From assembly GCA_008711295.1 (NCBI GenBank), contig VUYV01000042.1, positions 1,257,834-1,321,833 on the forward strand: a stretch of DNA of 64,000 bases, written 5' to 3'. Within the stretch, counting starts at the first letter, position 1. Every line of letters begins with the position of its first letter. This document shows, in pieces, positions 22,781 to 35,400 of this stretch. The notes under the pieces were generated by a model that was given only the letters and a program-made list of their open reading frames with translations, had not been told where the DNA came from and ran no database searches. The stretch is from Anarhynchus alexandrinus (lineage: Eukaryota; Chordata; Aves; Charadriiformes; Charadriidae). The translations under genes and the position numbers were made by a program.

Positions 22781-24271
22781 TTTGGTTGTGCTGAAATCCA
22801 TCATTAAGATCTTTAAAGTTCCCAGCATTTTCTTTATCCTAATCTCCTAGAAAGTTAAAAAGCACCAGAGAAAATCAAATATGTTACTGCTCTTTCATAA
22901 TAGCCGCAGCTCTAACATTTCCTGAAAGTTTGTTCTCCTGATTTAAGAGACAATATTAAAAAGGGGTAGAATAGAAGAGGATGGATGGGAAAAGGCTTGC
23001 AAGAGAGAAGAATGATTTTAGATGTAGTATGTCAGGTATACAAAGAATTGATGTTACCAGAAAAATTGATTGCTTGTTCTGTTATAGAGACAGAATTATA
23101 GAAGTAACAAATAAGAGAAAGTAGCAAGTATGATATTTTTCAGTAAGGATTTAATATCACTGACAGAAGGCTAGAGTGTGAACAGGCCTACGAGGCCAGC
23201 TATTGGAGGTTACTATTCATTCCAAAGCGGTATCGTTTCTTCAGAGGTTTCATGGCCGATAGTCCCCATTAAAAAAAAAGACAAACCATAGCTAAAGACT
23301 GAGTCCTACAGTACCAAATCCTGCTCTGGCCCCATGGACAGTGTTTACTGTACCAGGGAAGGCATGTCCGTGGATCTAAATATTGTGATGAAATCTACCT
23401 AAAAGGAATTTAATTAAGAAAAAAAAAATCTTAACAAAAAAAAAGCAGAAGGAGAGCATTCACATGTTAGAGTAACAGTATCTAAGCCTCCAGCTATGAC
23501 ATAAAATCGTACCCGTGGACAGCGGATACCTGATTAGCTGCTTCTGCTTTGCTGTTATTGTTTCATACTGACTTCAAGAGCACAAAGCAACTCACAATTT
23601 TCATTATAAGTAATAGTTTCTTGGTCCCAGTGTGAGGTCCTGACTCATCATCAATATTTTGTTTCCTGCAATTTTGGCTGTTCGTATGTGTAATTAATAA
23701 ACATAATGTTGGTGCATTTAGTTGCTATAGAAACCATTATTTCTTTAGCTTCTCCTGAGGATTCTGAGCAAATCTGCAGTAAGTTTGACCCAACTTTGTC
23801 ACCTTTTTATGGTCTTGAATGAAATAAGTTATGACTCCTGGGAGGAATGGTTGAATGTCTGTCTATGAGAAAAGTTCTATAAATCTACATAGTAATTTGT
23901 CCCCATAGACTGTTACCAAATATAATCTCAAGACCTTATAAATTATATCACCCAGAGGAATGTTATTAAGCTTTCTTTCATTACATGAAAACAATCAGTG
24001 TTGGTAATTTAAATGTGGTTTGCTCAAACTTCCTGCTAATTTGAAAATAATGTAAAATGCAGACAGTCAGCTGTTAGAATAAATAAGGTAAGGACAAATT
24101 ATATGGAAAAGTCATGGCTGGACACAACTTATCTTCCCTGAAATGGTGACTACAAGAATCTCAACAATAATGAAGGTATTTTATTCTTGTAGCACCCTCC
24201 AACGCTGTGAATTTTATAAACATCTGGTCTACACCAACATTTGAGCAATGAGAAGTTTTGCAAGCAGTTAA

Positions 24272-24311
24272 ATTTTAAAAGTACATGTGGTATTTTAAAA
24301 GTATATGTGGT
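24272..24311. repeat. 20-bp tandem duplication
   Basis: Two adjacent copies of 'attttaaaagtacatgtggt' differ at one base (c versus t). This is a simple recent local duplication. Confidence 0.9.
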
Positions 24312-26574
24312 ACAAAACACATATGTCAAAGTTCGTAGAGTACACAAACTCAATGCCCTATGATGGGGCGGTAGACAGAAGAACTGATGGCTGTGAGAGT
24401 GACAGGGAAAGGCAATTTAATGTATAAGCCATCAGCACAGACTGGAACACGGGTATATCTCATTCCAAATTGATATTAACCTTGCTCATACTCAATAAAT
24501 CTTTAGACACACTGATACAGCTTTAATTTGATGGAATAAGAGCATGTCCCAAACCACTGTGATACTCACAGTGCACACTCACAAGATGTGTATGACAATA
24601 CCAAAATGCTGAACTACTGAGAAACATGTGGAAGAGCTGATGGCTCTTTTCACTGTGGCCATGTTCTGAAAGAATGTGTAACACCGAATTTTTCTGCAGC
24701 ACCTGATCTTACAGAGAAGACCTGTTTGATAATACCTCTTGTGAAAGGTATGTGACAGAGGCACGATTTCTGGATCTGGGTGAGACTTACACATGAGACA
24801 GTCACAGAGCTGTTCAGTATGGTAATAAGAAGAAATCCAAGTGTAGGCTCCTACAGAGTTAGTAGCAGCTGAGGAAGGGGCTGTACAGAGACACCTGCCT
24901 CAGCCTGCATCCTGCTTTGGGCACTCTGTACATCTCGGACTGGATTTTGGAGCAGAATCCATGTCTCCCCCCATATTTTGAAAGCAGAAAGTTTTACATT
25001 TAGTTGAAAATAAGTATTGTTGTAAGTACCTGCAGAATCACAGGCTGTGTGTGTACAACCTCACCATATTATGGGCATGCAAATGTATTTAGGAGTTCCT
25101 TAAATAAAAGAACTGATGGATAATGTCCTGCTGGACACTATTAATACATGTTAATAAAAAGAAGTCGTAACAATAAAAAGGAAAATGCCATCCTTACAAA
25201 AGCTTTAGCCTTTTTTCATTCCTCTGTCTTTTCTCTAAAATGAGATCTTGACAGAGGAGACTATTTGAGTATTGCTCTTAATGGGCTCTCAAATATGCCA
25301 TTATTAGGAAATGTAATGAAGTTCCTCCCTTGTGTCCAATTCACTTTTATTTGTTTATTTTAGGGATGCAGAAAGGGCTGCATTTTTTGCCCCTGTGAAC
25401 TTTATGGAATAATGGATCATTTCCTCTAATTGTTTTCTTTTTTTTTTTGTTTACAAAAGGAGGACGACTTAGTAGACATTCTGTAAAGGCCCAGGGATGT
25501 CATTATGTCTATTGCTATTCATAATTGGATATCTCCATGTAATTTAAAACTATTAATGAATAAAATATAAGAGTACTCTCTACACACAAGTAAACAAAAC
25601 ATTTTTACGAGATGGTAGGGTTATTTTCATCTCTTCAGAGAACAGTTGATATTTTCTGATGAAAATATCCATTGTGTTTCTTCAGGGTATTTAGTAACAA
25701 GGGTGAGGGAAAAGGAAAGACAGTGGAAGAGTTCAAGGCACGATCGATTTTACACGAGAACAGTCAATATTTTTAAAGACTTAGTGATACTGCCAGAATA
25801 CAGAAATCTAGAGCTTTTGCTTTTTTTTTTAACATTCTTTTACTAATAGTATGACCTGCCTCTATGAATATTCCCACTTGTTTCAAATGCTTTCATAACT
25901 GTGTTGCATATACCTTTATGACATTGCAAGACCGAAGTAAATTGTGTGCACCTGTGCTCAATGGCTAAAGCTATGCTTTTAAAGCTCAATGGCTGTGCTA
26001 AAAAGCTTCCTAAGATTATCCCTCTCAACAGCAGGAAAAAACATGAAATAAGGGTGGTGTTCATATTTTGTGGTGGCCAGCTAGGATGCACATGTTGGAT
26101 ACATACATTATGACAGTTACTGATACCAGCAAAATGGCACAGCTTGGTTTAAGTCTCTGTGTTCCTTTAAGAAGCTTGCAGAGTGCTTTCCACCTTTGCT
26201 TTGGACAGATCCTTCACTCTTTCAGACCTACTTACTTTTTCCACTTTCTTATCTTAAGACATTCATTTATTACAGACTAATGCAATCATTTGATGAATTG
26301 AACCTAACAGTAGTAGTGAGCAGAAACTTCATCGTATAGCCTCAAAGCTTTACTGATCTGTAGCCGGGAACATGAGGAATGTAAAATTGGACACAGGCAA
26401 TGCTTGTATTCCTTCAATCATAGGTTAGATACATGGCTTATTTCCTCATATATCTAAAATAGCTTAAAGCTACTCTATACTTAACTCCTGCACTTCACTG
26501 CTAGCATAATTATGCTGACAGGAGAAGATATACTGAAATTTTCCCCATGCCCTCGTGCAGTGTTCTCTCTACAG

Positions 26575-26782
26575 AGGAAAAATGATACTATCCAAGGTTT
26601 TCAGAGAAAATCTTCAGAAGCACATGAAAGTGTGTGTTGACCAGTCTGTGATGCCAGAGTTGTTCAAATCAACTGGAGAATATCTGGGAATGAGATCCCA
26701 CATCAATTATAGGTTACTTGCTATTGAGCGGCACCAACAGAAGTATTCTTTGAAGAGATTTGAGGCTGTCTTGAAAGAAAAG
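26575..26782 (+). CDS. Candidate internal exon of an unidentified protein
   Basis: An open frame is bounded by good splice signals: acceptor 'tgttctctctacag' (AG at 26573-26574) and donor AAG|GTAAAT (GT at 26783-26784). The exon is 208 bp, starts with the last base of a codon (intron phase 2) and ends on a codon boundary (phase 0). The peptide is 69 residues with no internal stop. It is polar and basic, beginning 'GKMILSKVFRENLQKHMKV', with 'MPELFKSTGEYLGMRSHINY' in the middle and 'YSLKRFEAVLKEK' at the end, and it is probably helical. I do not recognise the family. No partner exon is evident within 5 kb, and the codon choice shows no clear bias. A chance frame remains a real possibility. Confidence 0.3.
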
Positions 26783-29700
26783 GTAAATCCCTAACTCTTT
26801 TAAGGATTCAGAGATAAATACTTTAAATCTATAAGGTGACAGTTTTAAGACACAACTGCCTTCCCAGAATTTCATGCATAATAACTACATGATTACTGGT
26901 ATGAACTCCATTTTGCTCTCCCCACTTACTTGGGGCTGTGGATTCCAACAGGGATCAGCCTCAAGGCTCAGGGTTACCATGCCAAAGCTGTTTTGTAAAA
27001 CCCACACCTTTTAAACACAAAGAGAAGAAAGCTGTACAGGAAAATACCCCCAAACAGTGTTTAGGAGCAAGTCTGTGATCATTGAAGGTGAATGTGAAAA
27101 TAGTAAACAAGATTCCAAATGTAGGTAGGAACACAGTTATGCAAAAGCCATAAATGAAGCTGGATTCAAATTCCTACACAAACAAGGGGAGTACGGGAAT
27201 CATTTAAATTAAGGCATGATGTAATCTATGTAAATCTGAGCAAAGAGAACTGCTGAGATGATTACTCATTAAAATAAGCCATGATTTCATCCAGTAAAGC
27301 AAATTATATGAATCCAAATCTGATATTTATGAGATACAAGCCAGGCATAGCATTACTGAAATAATACCACGGAATTTTGTCTTTTACTAACAAGAATATA
27401 CAGTAGTGACACTTCTCTCTTCATAATTACTAAGTGCTTTCTAAGAAAACACTCTTTTCTAATACTGTAACAATGGGACATGCCCCATTTCACATGTTCA
27501 CATAATCTAGAGGAATGAATAACGCTGAACCAAACCAGTAATTGACTGAAGAAAAAAGAAAAGGCAGAGAAAAATCGTAAAGATTCCAGCATGATACCAA
27601 ATGAAAGTGTTTGGGGTCAGGTCTCTCCCAGTATGGGAGCTTAAGTCATTGATCTGTTTTACTCTGTGGGGCACTTTGGTGTTGTCTCTGGTTGGACTTA
27701 ATGAAGGAGTCGAACTGTGTGATCAAGTGCAAAATAAGATCAACTCATAAACAGAAACCCAATATATTTCTCTTTCTTTTGAGTGTCAATTAGATGATTT
27801 TTTCCTTTGTATTATGGAATAACTAATAACATTAAAATACAGGGCTTTGGGTTTTTTTTTTCTTTTCTTTAGTTATCTTATTCATTTTTTCAAATGAATG
27901 AGGCCAAGAAATAGGTCAAAGTATATTTTAACTGTATGTAATGCTGAGTTAAAAACAGGAAGCCAAATGTACCACTAGTCACGGATATTAGGGGTCCTAA
28001 GAAAAATCACATGGACTCTAGGATCCTAAGCGGAGGGAAAAGTTATCAGCACTGTACTCTTGGGGTGGAGTTTAATCTCTCCTTCTTTTATTTTCTCTAT
28101 TCCACTTCATATTTCTGTATCCTTCTTCCTCTTTTCCTTCTTTTCCTTGCCTGTTTATCTGTGGAATTCCTTCTCAAAATAAAGCCTCTCTTAAACTTTT
28201 ATCATTAACAAAAAAACCTGTGCATCCAAACCTCTTGCTTTTCTCATCATTTTGAGCTGTATGCCAGTTTTCTCAAACTATGTCTTTTTCTATTACTCTA
28301 AATAGGCTAATATAAACTAACTCATAGCCTAAAATATTGAATCCTATCATTTGAAGGCAAAAAAAGATTGCAAAAGAAAATACAAAAATATAGAAAAGCA
28401 CAGGTTAATCTGATGGGGAGAATTCCTTGGTGATTACCTGTGAAGATATTCAAGGTAGAAAGAACCCCCAGTTTTCTGTCTTTTTTAAAAAAATTTCTGG
28501 ATGTCCTCTATCAGAATATATTAGAATGTATTAACTTAGGTGTCATGAAGGTAAAAAAAATTGCTTAAAACATGCCACCTTTGGAAAATTAAATCTGGTA
28601 TACGTGGTACATGACGACATTCAGCTAAAAATCTTTCCATTGGATATAGTTTTATTTTCTCATTTATACTTCATCATTGATCAACAGAGCAGGTAAATGA
28701 TCTTCAGATCCATCTTCATATCTCCAAAAATATTTCTGATGTATAAGAGTCTGTCTTTCTCAGGAATTACTTAGGCTTATATGCATACAACATTACGCTT
28801 AATTTTCATGGAAATTACTGTTGCTTCCACAAGTTTTCTTTCATTTTATGTTTTTAAACTCCAGTATGAGAAGTCTTTCATTAGTTAGAGAGACAGCCTC
28901 TGCATGTTATGTTCCTATTATACATTATTTCCATTGAATACATATATTTCAGTAGCATCCAGTGGCACCATCAGTCATAGGTCTGTCATTTGAAAAGGTT
29001 ATAACAATGCAAGTCAAATACATGCAAATGTGGTATGAAACTTAGAAGTAAATGTTTTCTTTTTATGACAATATTTGCATTATTCTACCTTTAAATTTCA
29101 ATTTTAAAGAGAGATAAAAATATAATGATATTTATCAACCTACTTATGGCATTGATCCCAATAAGAAAAGCTTCATGGTGTGCTACTGCTCCTCTCAATG
29201 ACTCCTTTTTTTTTTTTTTAACTAGTTGGTATTGTAGAAGTGATTGGGAGTACTAAGATTAACTAAAAGAAGTGTATCTTAAAAAGAAGATTCTTGGGAC
29301 AAAAGAAATTGCTTCTTCAGAAGAAAAAACATAACCACTGGCTTTTCAGTCCTTCTTATTTTAATGTAGACAAATAATTTAGAGAGCTTAAGAATTCATC
29401 GAATCACTTTCAGAGGTGATATTCAGCATGTGCCACAGTCCAAATTTTACAAAATTATTAGATTCATTTTTCCCATTTCAAGTCAATGAAAGCTATCCAA
29501 AACTTACCTGGAAACTATTGCTGAATCCCACAGTCAGCACTTCTGTCATCCTCCTAACAAGGAATAAAGCCTTTCTTCTGTTTCAGATGTTAATGCAAAG
29601 GCATAACTGTTTGACTGGGAAGAGTTTTAGTTTTAAAGCTAGTGTCACAGTAACTTAAAGAATGATAAACCAGTACACTGAACTACTCATATTAAAAGTC

Positions 29701-31010
29701 ACTTAGCTGAGACAGATTTTTACTGGAACTTTTTTTTTTTTCTTTTCTGATGTCTTCCAGAATCTGCATTTACTGTTCTGACATTGAATTCTTTAACACA
29801 GAGTTTCCACTCAGAAGTGTTTCTATACCTGGTTTTTTTTGCTGCAGACTTTTTCCTTACAGAAATGTCAATGGACTTCAGGCAAACTGCCAAGAATTAC
29901 CTCTAAGTTTCAAGGTCACCTTTTCTGTGTGGAATAACTGGAATGGCTCAAAGCCCATGGGACACTACAAACAATTTTGCTAGTATTCTTGGCTGTTTAC
30001 CAAAATAGAGCATTTGTTTTCTATACTAAGAACTTTCCCAATAACAAATTATTTTCAGGTATGGATTTTCATCAACACCACAGAGAGAAATTAAAATATA
30101 AATCTGTTGGTAGTTGAATATGTCAATGACCATTCAGATCACTTCTCGAAGTATAGCTACCTTAAGGCAAGTACTTAGTGAACAATATCAAAATTATCAT
30201 GACTAGTGGACTAGATTTCCCTCTTATTCATTAATTACTCAGCACACTGTCCCTGTATGCTGTGCCTGTATCAGCAGTCACATCTGATTGTGGACTTCAA
30301 GTCTTCAATAGATAAATAGGTAGATGGGTGAGATAAACAGAAAAACATGAAGGTCTAAAACTATCTTTTTGAAGGCCTTGGACTTGTAAACTGTTCCAAC
30401 ATGCAGCATAAAATAGGATATTTGTTTAAAGTCTCACTGGATCTGCTCCAAGGCATTCTTCTCATGCATGCTGTGGTCTGGGGCATAGCCCTGCATGAAC
30501 AGCACCCTATCTACACATATCTGAGGATACTTGCTTTCAACCTCAGCAATGAGCATGCAGCATGCAACACAAACTTGCAGTCCTCTCTGCTTCTGATTTT
30601 GCCTCAAAATAACAATGATCTCATGACAGCTGGCCTAAAGGAGGTATTATTACTTTATTGTTTGAAGTGGTTTATAAGCTGGGGAGGCAGAGCTTCCTTT
30701 CTCCCTTTCTCCCTTTCTCACACATACACACACGCACAGGCAGACACAACATCAGTATCTGTTAATCTAAACTTCTGAACAGAATTTGAACTTAACCTAA
30801 AATCTACGTCCAGCTTCCCAACTTTCAAAAAAAAAAGATGAGCTACAGAAGGACCTGGTGTTTCAGCGCTAGTACCAAGGTGACTTTTTAAGCCCTGCAG
30901 AAGGATGTTCTATCTGCCTAATTTAAGCACTTTAACTTAAGTGAACTAGATTTTCTTGTGAATGCTTGAAAGGCATCTAATGATATATCTATTAATATTT
31001 AAAGAACTAA
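26783..31010. other. AT-rich non-coding stretch
   Basis: No recognised gene or transposon. The frame at 30401-30778 (125 codons) has no known domain and ends in a CA-rich low-complexity run. Simple repeats include CTTTCTCC-type units near 30695-30719, then CA-rich sequence, and poly-T runs near 29209-29219 and 29731-29741. Confidence 0.55.
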
Positions 31011-31092
31011 GATAACTTTCTTTGCAGGAGTCCTTTACTAGACACTTAAAATTTGAGTTTAAGGCGGATACCTATGCTAGATTGAATCATAT

Positions 31093-32384
31093 GAAGGAGG
31101 ACCCGGGAAACTACAGACCGGTTAGTCTCACATTGGTCCCTGGGAAGGTAATGGAGCGACTCATTCTGGATGTCCTCTCCAAACACATTGAGGAACAGGG
31201 AGTTATTAGAAGTGGTCAACATGGATTTACCAAGGGTAAATTATATTTGACCAATTTGATGGCCTTCTATGATGATGTAACTGGTTGGCTGGATGAGGGG
31301 AGAGCCGTAGATGTCATCTACCTTGACTTTAGCAAGGCTTTTGACACTGTCTCCCATAACATCCTCATTAGGAAGCTGAGGAAGTGTGGGGTAGATGAGG
31401 TGACAGTGAGGTGGATTGAGAGCTGGCTGTGTGACAGGGCTCAGAGGGTTGTGATCAGTGGCACAAAGTCTAGTTGGAGGCCTGTAACCAGTGGTGTCCC
31501 CCAGGGGTCAATACTCGGTCCAATTTTGTTTAATATATTCATTAATGACCTGGATGAGGGGACAGAGTGTATCCTCAGCAAGTTCGCTGATGATACCAAA
31601 CTGGGAGGGGTGGCTGACTCTCCAGAGGGCCGTGCTGCCATCCAGCGTGACCTGGACAGGCTGGAGAGCTGGGCAGAGAAGAACCTAATGAGGTTCAACA
31701 AAAGCAAGTGCAGGGTCCTGCACCTGGGGAGGAAGAATGCTGGGCACCAGTATAGGTTAGGGGTGGACCTGCTGGGAAGTAGTTCTGAGGAGAAGGATTT
31801 GGGAGTCCAGGTAGATAATAAATTGTCAATGAGCCAGCAATGTGCCCTTGTCGCCAAAAAGGCCAGTGGAATCCTGGGCTGCATAGGGAAGAGTATGTCC
31901 AGTAGGTCAAGGGAGGTCATTCTCCCCCTCTACTCAGCACTGGTGAGGCCACAACTGGAATATTGTGTCCAGTTTTGGGGTCCCCAGTTCAAGAGAGACA
32001 GGGAACCACTGGAGAGTCCAGCGTAGGGCAACTAAGATGACTGAGGGACTGGAGCATCTCCCTTATGAGGAAAGGCTGAGAGAGCTGGGACTCTTAAGCC
32101 TGGAGAAGAGAAGGCTGAGGACTGACCTTATTATGGCATACAAGTATCTAAAGGGTGGGTTGAAGGAGGATGGAGCCAGACTCTTTTCAGTGGTTCCCAG
32201 CGACAGGACGAGGGGCAATGGGCACAAGTTGGAACATAGGAAGTTCCGTTCAAATACACAGAAAAACTTCTTTACGGTTAGGGTGACAGAGCACTGGAAC
32301 AGGCTGCCCAGGGAGGCTGTGGAGTCTCCTTCTCTGGAGATTTTCAAGACCTGCCTGGATGCAGTCCTGAGTAATGTGCTCTAG
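31093..32384 (+). pseudogene. CR1 ORF2 reverse transcriptase (C-terminal half), one frameshift
   Basis: ORF2 of CR1 encodes an endonuclease plus reverse transcriptase that copies the element's RNA at a nicked genomic site. Here the open frame at 31022-32026 (first TTG at 31022) carries RT motif A '[13 protein letters not shown]' (catalytic Asp codon near 31325), motif B '[15 protein letters not shown]' (near 31487-31530), and motif C FADD (31583-31594), all with their key residues. A GA dinucleotide deletion near 32010-32016 shifts the frame. The rest continues one frame over: 'RVQRRATKM', '[19 protein letters not shown]' and '[20 protein letters not shown]', to the stop at 32382-32384. The endonuclease domain is absent. 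The first 24 residues of the long frame, before the CR1 homology, come from flanking DNA. Confidence 0.95.
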
Positions 32385-32472
32385 GCAATCCTGCTTTGGC
32401 AGGGGAGTTGGACTAGATGATCTCTAGAGGTCCCTTCCAACTCTGAAAATTCTGTGATTCTGTGATTCTGTG
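31093..32472 (+). mobile_element. Best preserved CR1 LINE copy: C-terminal half of ORF2 and complete 3' end
   Basis: Homology to CR1 starts abruptly near 31093, at '[12 protein letters not shown]', the usual 5' truncation left by incomplete target-primed reverse transcription. It runs through the reverse transcriptase and C-terminal domain to the stop at 32382-32384, then the 3' UTR ('gttggactagatgatctcta', 'ggtcccttccaactc') and three ATTCTGTG units (32449-32472). CpGs are still present in several places and the frame is broken only once, so it is younger than the other copies in the window. About 3 kb of a full-length CR1 (the 5' UTR, ORF1 and the endonuclease part of ORF2) is missing. Confidence 0.97.
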
Positions 32473-35400
32473 ATATCATGCCTTTTTTTTTCTCCAAGGT
32501 GAGATGAGTGAAAATCAGGAAACAGTTCTGCAGCAAGATTTGTAATGCATCTGTCTAAGCAGCTAGTTGTTTACATGAAACAAATGTTTGAACAAAAGAA
32601 TATCATAGAGAATCAATCTACTTCATCTTGTGGGAAAAGTCAAGAGATGCGACTATTTTGACAGGAAGTTGCTGCCTTTTTTTTCTCAAGACTACAGAAT
32701 AAAAAGTGCTTGTGAATGAGGACATATTGTCAACACAGATATTTAGATAGTGCTGAGAATGAAAAGCTTCTAGAGCTGTTCCTCTGATATCCTGTCATCC
32801 TGCCACCTGAGAATGACAGTCTGATAGTATGCAGCAAGAGGCAAGGAAATTTCACTTTGAAAACATCAGCAGCCCTTGTACATCTGTTAATTAAAGCAAT
32901 CTGCCAGTGTTCCTCTTAGGCATGCAATGAATCAATGCTAAGCTAACGTGACACATTTTCACTGCTGCTGTAATAGAATTGAAAGTAACACATTTATTTA
33001 TCAGGTGGCACAGGTCTACACTTCCTTGTCTGATGAGGGGGTTTGATTGTCATACTATTACCGTCTGTTCTAGGTAGGAAGTACTGAAGATTTTTAATCT
33101 GTTTCAGTGAAGTTATAAAACAGCACGTGGACTACATGTTTCTGCTGGACCGTTCGAGCACTATTTGTGCCCTGGATTTGGCTAACAGTATTTTTGCTCT
33201 ATATTGTTACAGAACTGGAGAGCAACAGTTGCTGGCAACAGATCTGCAACAAAAAGATTTCTTTACTTTGAAAACCTTCAGTCACAATGCAGGATCCTAC
33301 ACAAATTTCTATTTCAGCTTTAAAATAGGACTCATGTTCCTGACATTTTTTTTATTCTCAATGACAAGAGCTGGTATAAAAAAGTATTACCTTTCCCTGA
33401 CTAATGGCAAGAATCTAACTTCAGGGACCTACATTAGGTGCTTTTACTCCTTATTGTTAATCTTCAGAGAGCTCTGAATCATGAGAAATTCAAGTTCAGC
33501 CTGTTTCCCAAAAATCAAGTACTGCAAAGCACTGAAATAAGGAAAACATGAATGTAGAATACAGCATATAAACAAAAAGCAATGTGATATAAACATTACA
33601 TAAAAGAAATACATCTAAATAACAATAGTTTAATAAACTGAACAGAATGACTGAAGGTGGAAGTTCTAAGATATTGAGAAATATTATGTCAAGGCCCTCG
33701 GTGTACCAACCAGCTCTGCAGTCTCTTCCTCCACCCAGGGATTCGGCCACCTGTGTTCAAGGGCAGCACTGGAATGGGATAACTGTGTAACCTTGGATCA
33801 GACTGGATCAGACTTTTGTGAAAATGAGTAAGGTAGTGGTAAAGAGCTGTAAGAAGCCTTGTGGAGTCCCAGCCCATTGGCTTAGGAGCTGCATTTAGTC
33901 ACAGGCCTTCTCTCTACATTGTTGTGTGCCCAGTATCTTGTTGATTCTGACTTTGCTTTGCTGATGCTGGACCTCAAACCTCAACTGGGTTTGCCTGTCA
34001 GCCATTAGGCTTTTGTTTGACTCTGGTTTGGTCCCCAAACCTGCCCTGCTTTCCTTATCTAGGTGTTGTGGGACAGTGTCCATGGTTGGTAGAGTGACTG
34101 TCTGCCTTGTTGTCACCCTGGGCTCCCAGCTCTCCTTCCTTTGCAGAGCAACTCTTCTTGCTGCTATGTGGCACGTTAGCAGATTGCCAGCCTGTTATGG
34201 ATGATGCTTGCACAGGATTCACATACGGAACTCCGTCTGCAGGAGCAAAGAAGTTCCACCAGCAAGTGGAAAACACCTCACAAACAAGAAACCAGGGTCA
34301 GCAGAGCACTGTCGCAGGGCAAAGCTGTTGTGTTAGTCTGCAAACACTAAAGTAGAAGAGCATTAATACAGACAGACAAGCAGGTGTATCTGATTTCATT
34401 ACCTAATCTGCAGGAAGACAAAATCCAACTTCAGTGTCATTTTTACCCTGTGGATAATCAAAGGCAAATAAAAAAATTGTTTCTGCAGTTTCTTACTTAT
34501 AGCTATTTTACATTATTTTCACCTCTCTTTTTGACCTAATTAGGCTAAAATCTTTCAACTATACAGTGTAGCTTATAAAGTATTCAATTGACAATTTCTA
34601 TAAGGCATCCTAATGTTCACTGGAAGGTCTAGGAAGGCCTACAAGCCACTCAGTCCTTGACTGCACACACCTTTTGCCTGAGGTTGAAGATCTAGGAGGA
34701 GACTGTCCGGTGTTTGTACAGCCCCGGGCATCTCTTGACCATGTTGATTAATGGGGCTCCTAGATGACACTTAGGCCAACACTGTCTGATTAATGGAGAG
34801 AAACAGGCTCCACCAAACCAGTAACTCTTTGTAAACACTGGAGGGGAGAGCGGTGGTACTACTCTGCCTCTGCGCAAGAACTTTTAACAATGGGTTTTCA
34901 GAGCCTGCAGAAGAAAAAAAAGAAGTGTCCAGCCATTATTTAACATTTCATTGCAATGCCTCTTACAGAAAAATAAATACATAAATAAAAAATACAGATA
35001 GCCTACTGCTCTAGTTCTACATTTTAAAATTGATTGTTTTCCTTTAATGTCTTGTCTGATATCTGTGCCTATTGCAAAACATAAATCTGAAGCAGCATGT
35101 TTTTAAACTCGTCAGCATGTCTGGTGCGCTCTTAAACAATCACCCTTCACTTTGAACAGCTCAGCTCAGTCAGTGGGTCTTAGGTTTCTGCTTTTAAAGG
35201 AATGCAGACGGTGTCTTTTCCTTGAAATGAAGTGATATAAAAATTCATGTGAGTAATTCTTCAAGATATAGCCAGAAATCTTTAGAAAAATAACACCCTT
35301 AAAAAGTAAAACTAATCCTCTTAAGAGATTTTACCTTTTATAAACTTCAAACATCATTTGCTTTCTGTTGTTAACAGAAGTTCCAGCACACTGGTTATTC

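Larger units (their letters stand above)
18807..26574. other. AT-rich non-coding stretch
   Basis: No complete gene is seen. It contains the SINE-like element at 21175-21392, an AT-rich direct-repeat cluster at 20711-20766, a more GC-rich segment at 22260-22780 without recognised content, and a 20-bp tandem duplication at 24272-24311. Confidence 0.55.

Noticed and set aside
30401..30778. 125-codon plus-strand frame
   Set aside because: It has no recognisable domain and its C-terminus reads through simple CA/CT repeats; probably chance.
31441..31920. 159-codon minus-strand open frame
   Set aside because: It lies entirely antisense to the CR1 reverse transcriptase and has no recognisable protein features; it is a shadow frame.
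33127..33477. 116-codon frame with two hydrophobic runs resembling membrane segments
   Set aside because: No family is recognised; hydrophobic runs are expected from T-rich DNA, and there is no splice, promoter or conservation evidence.
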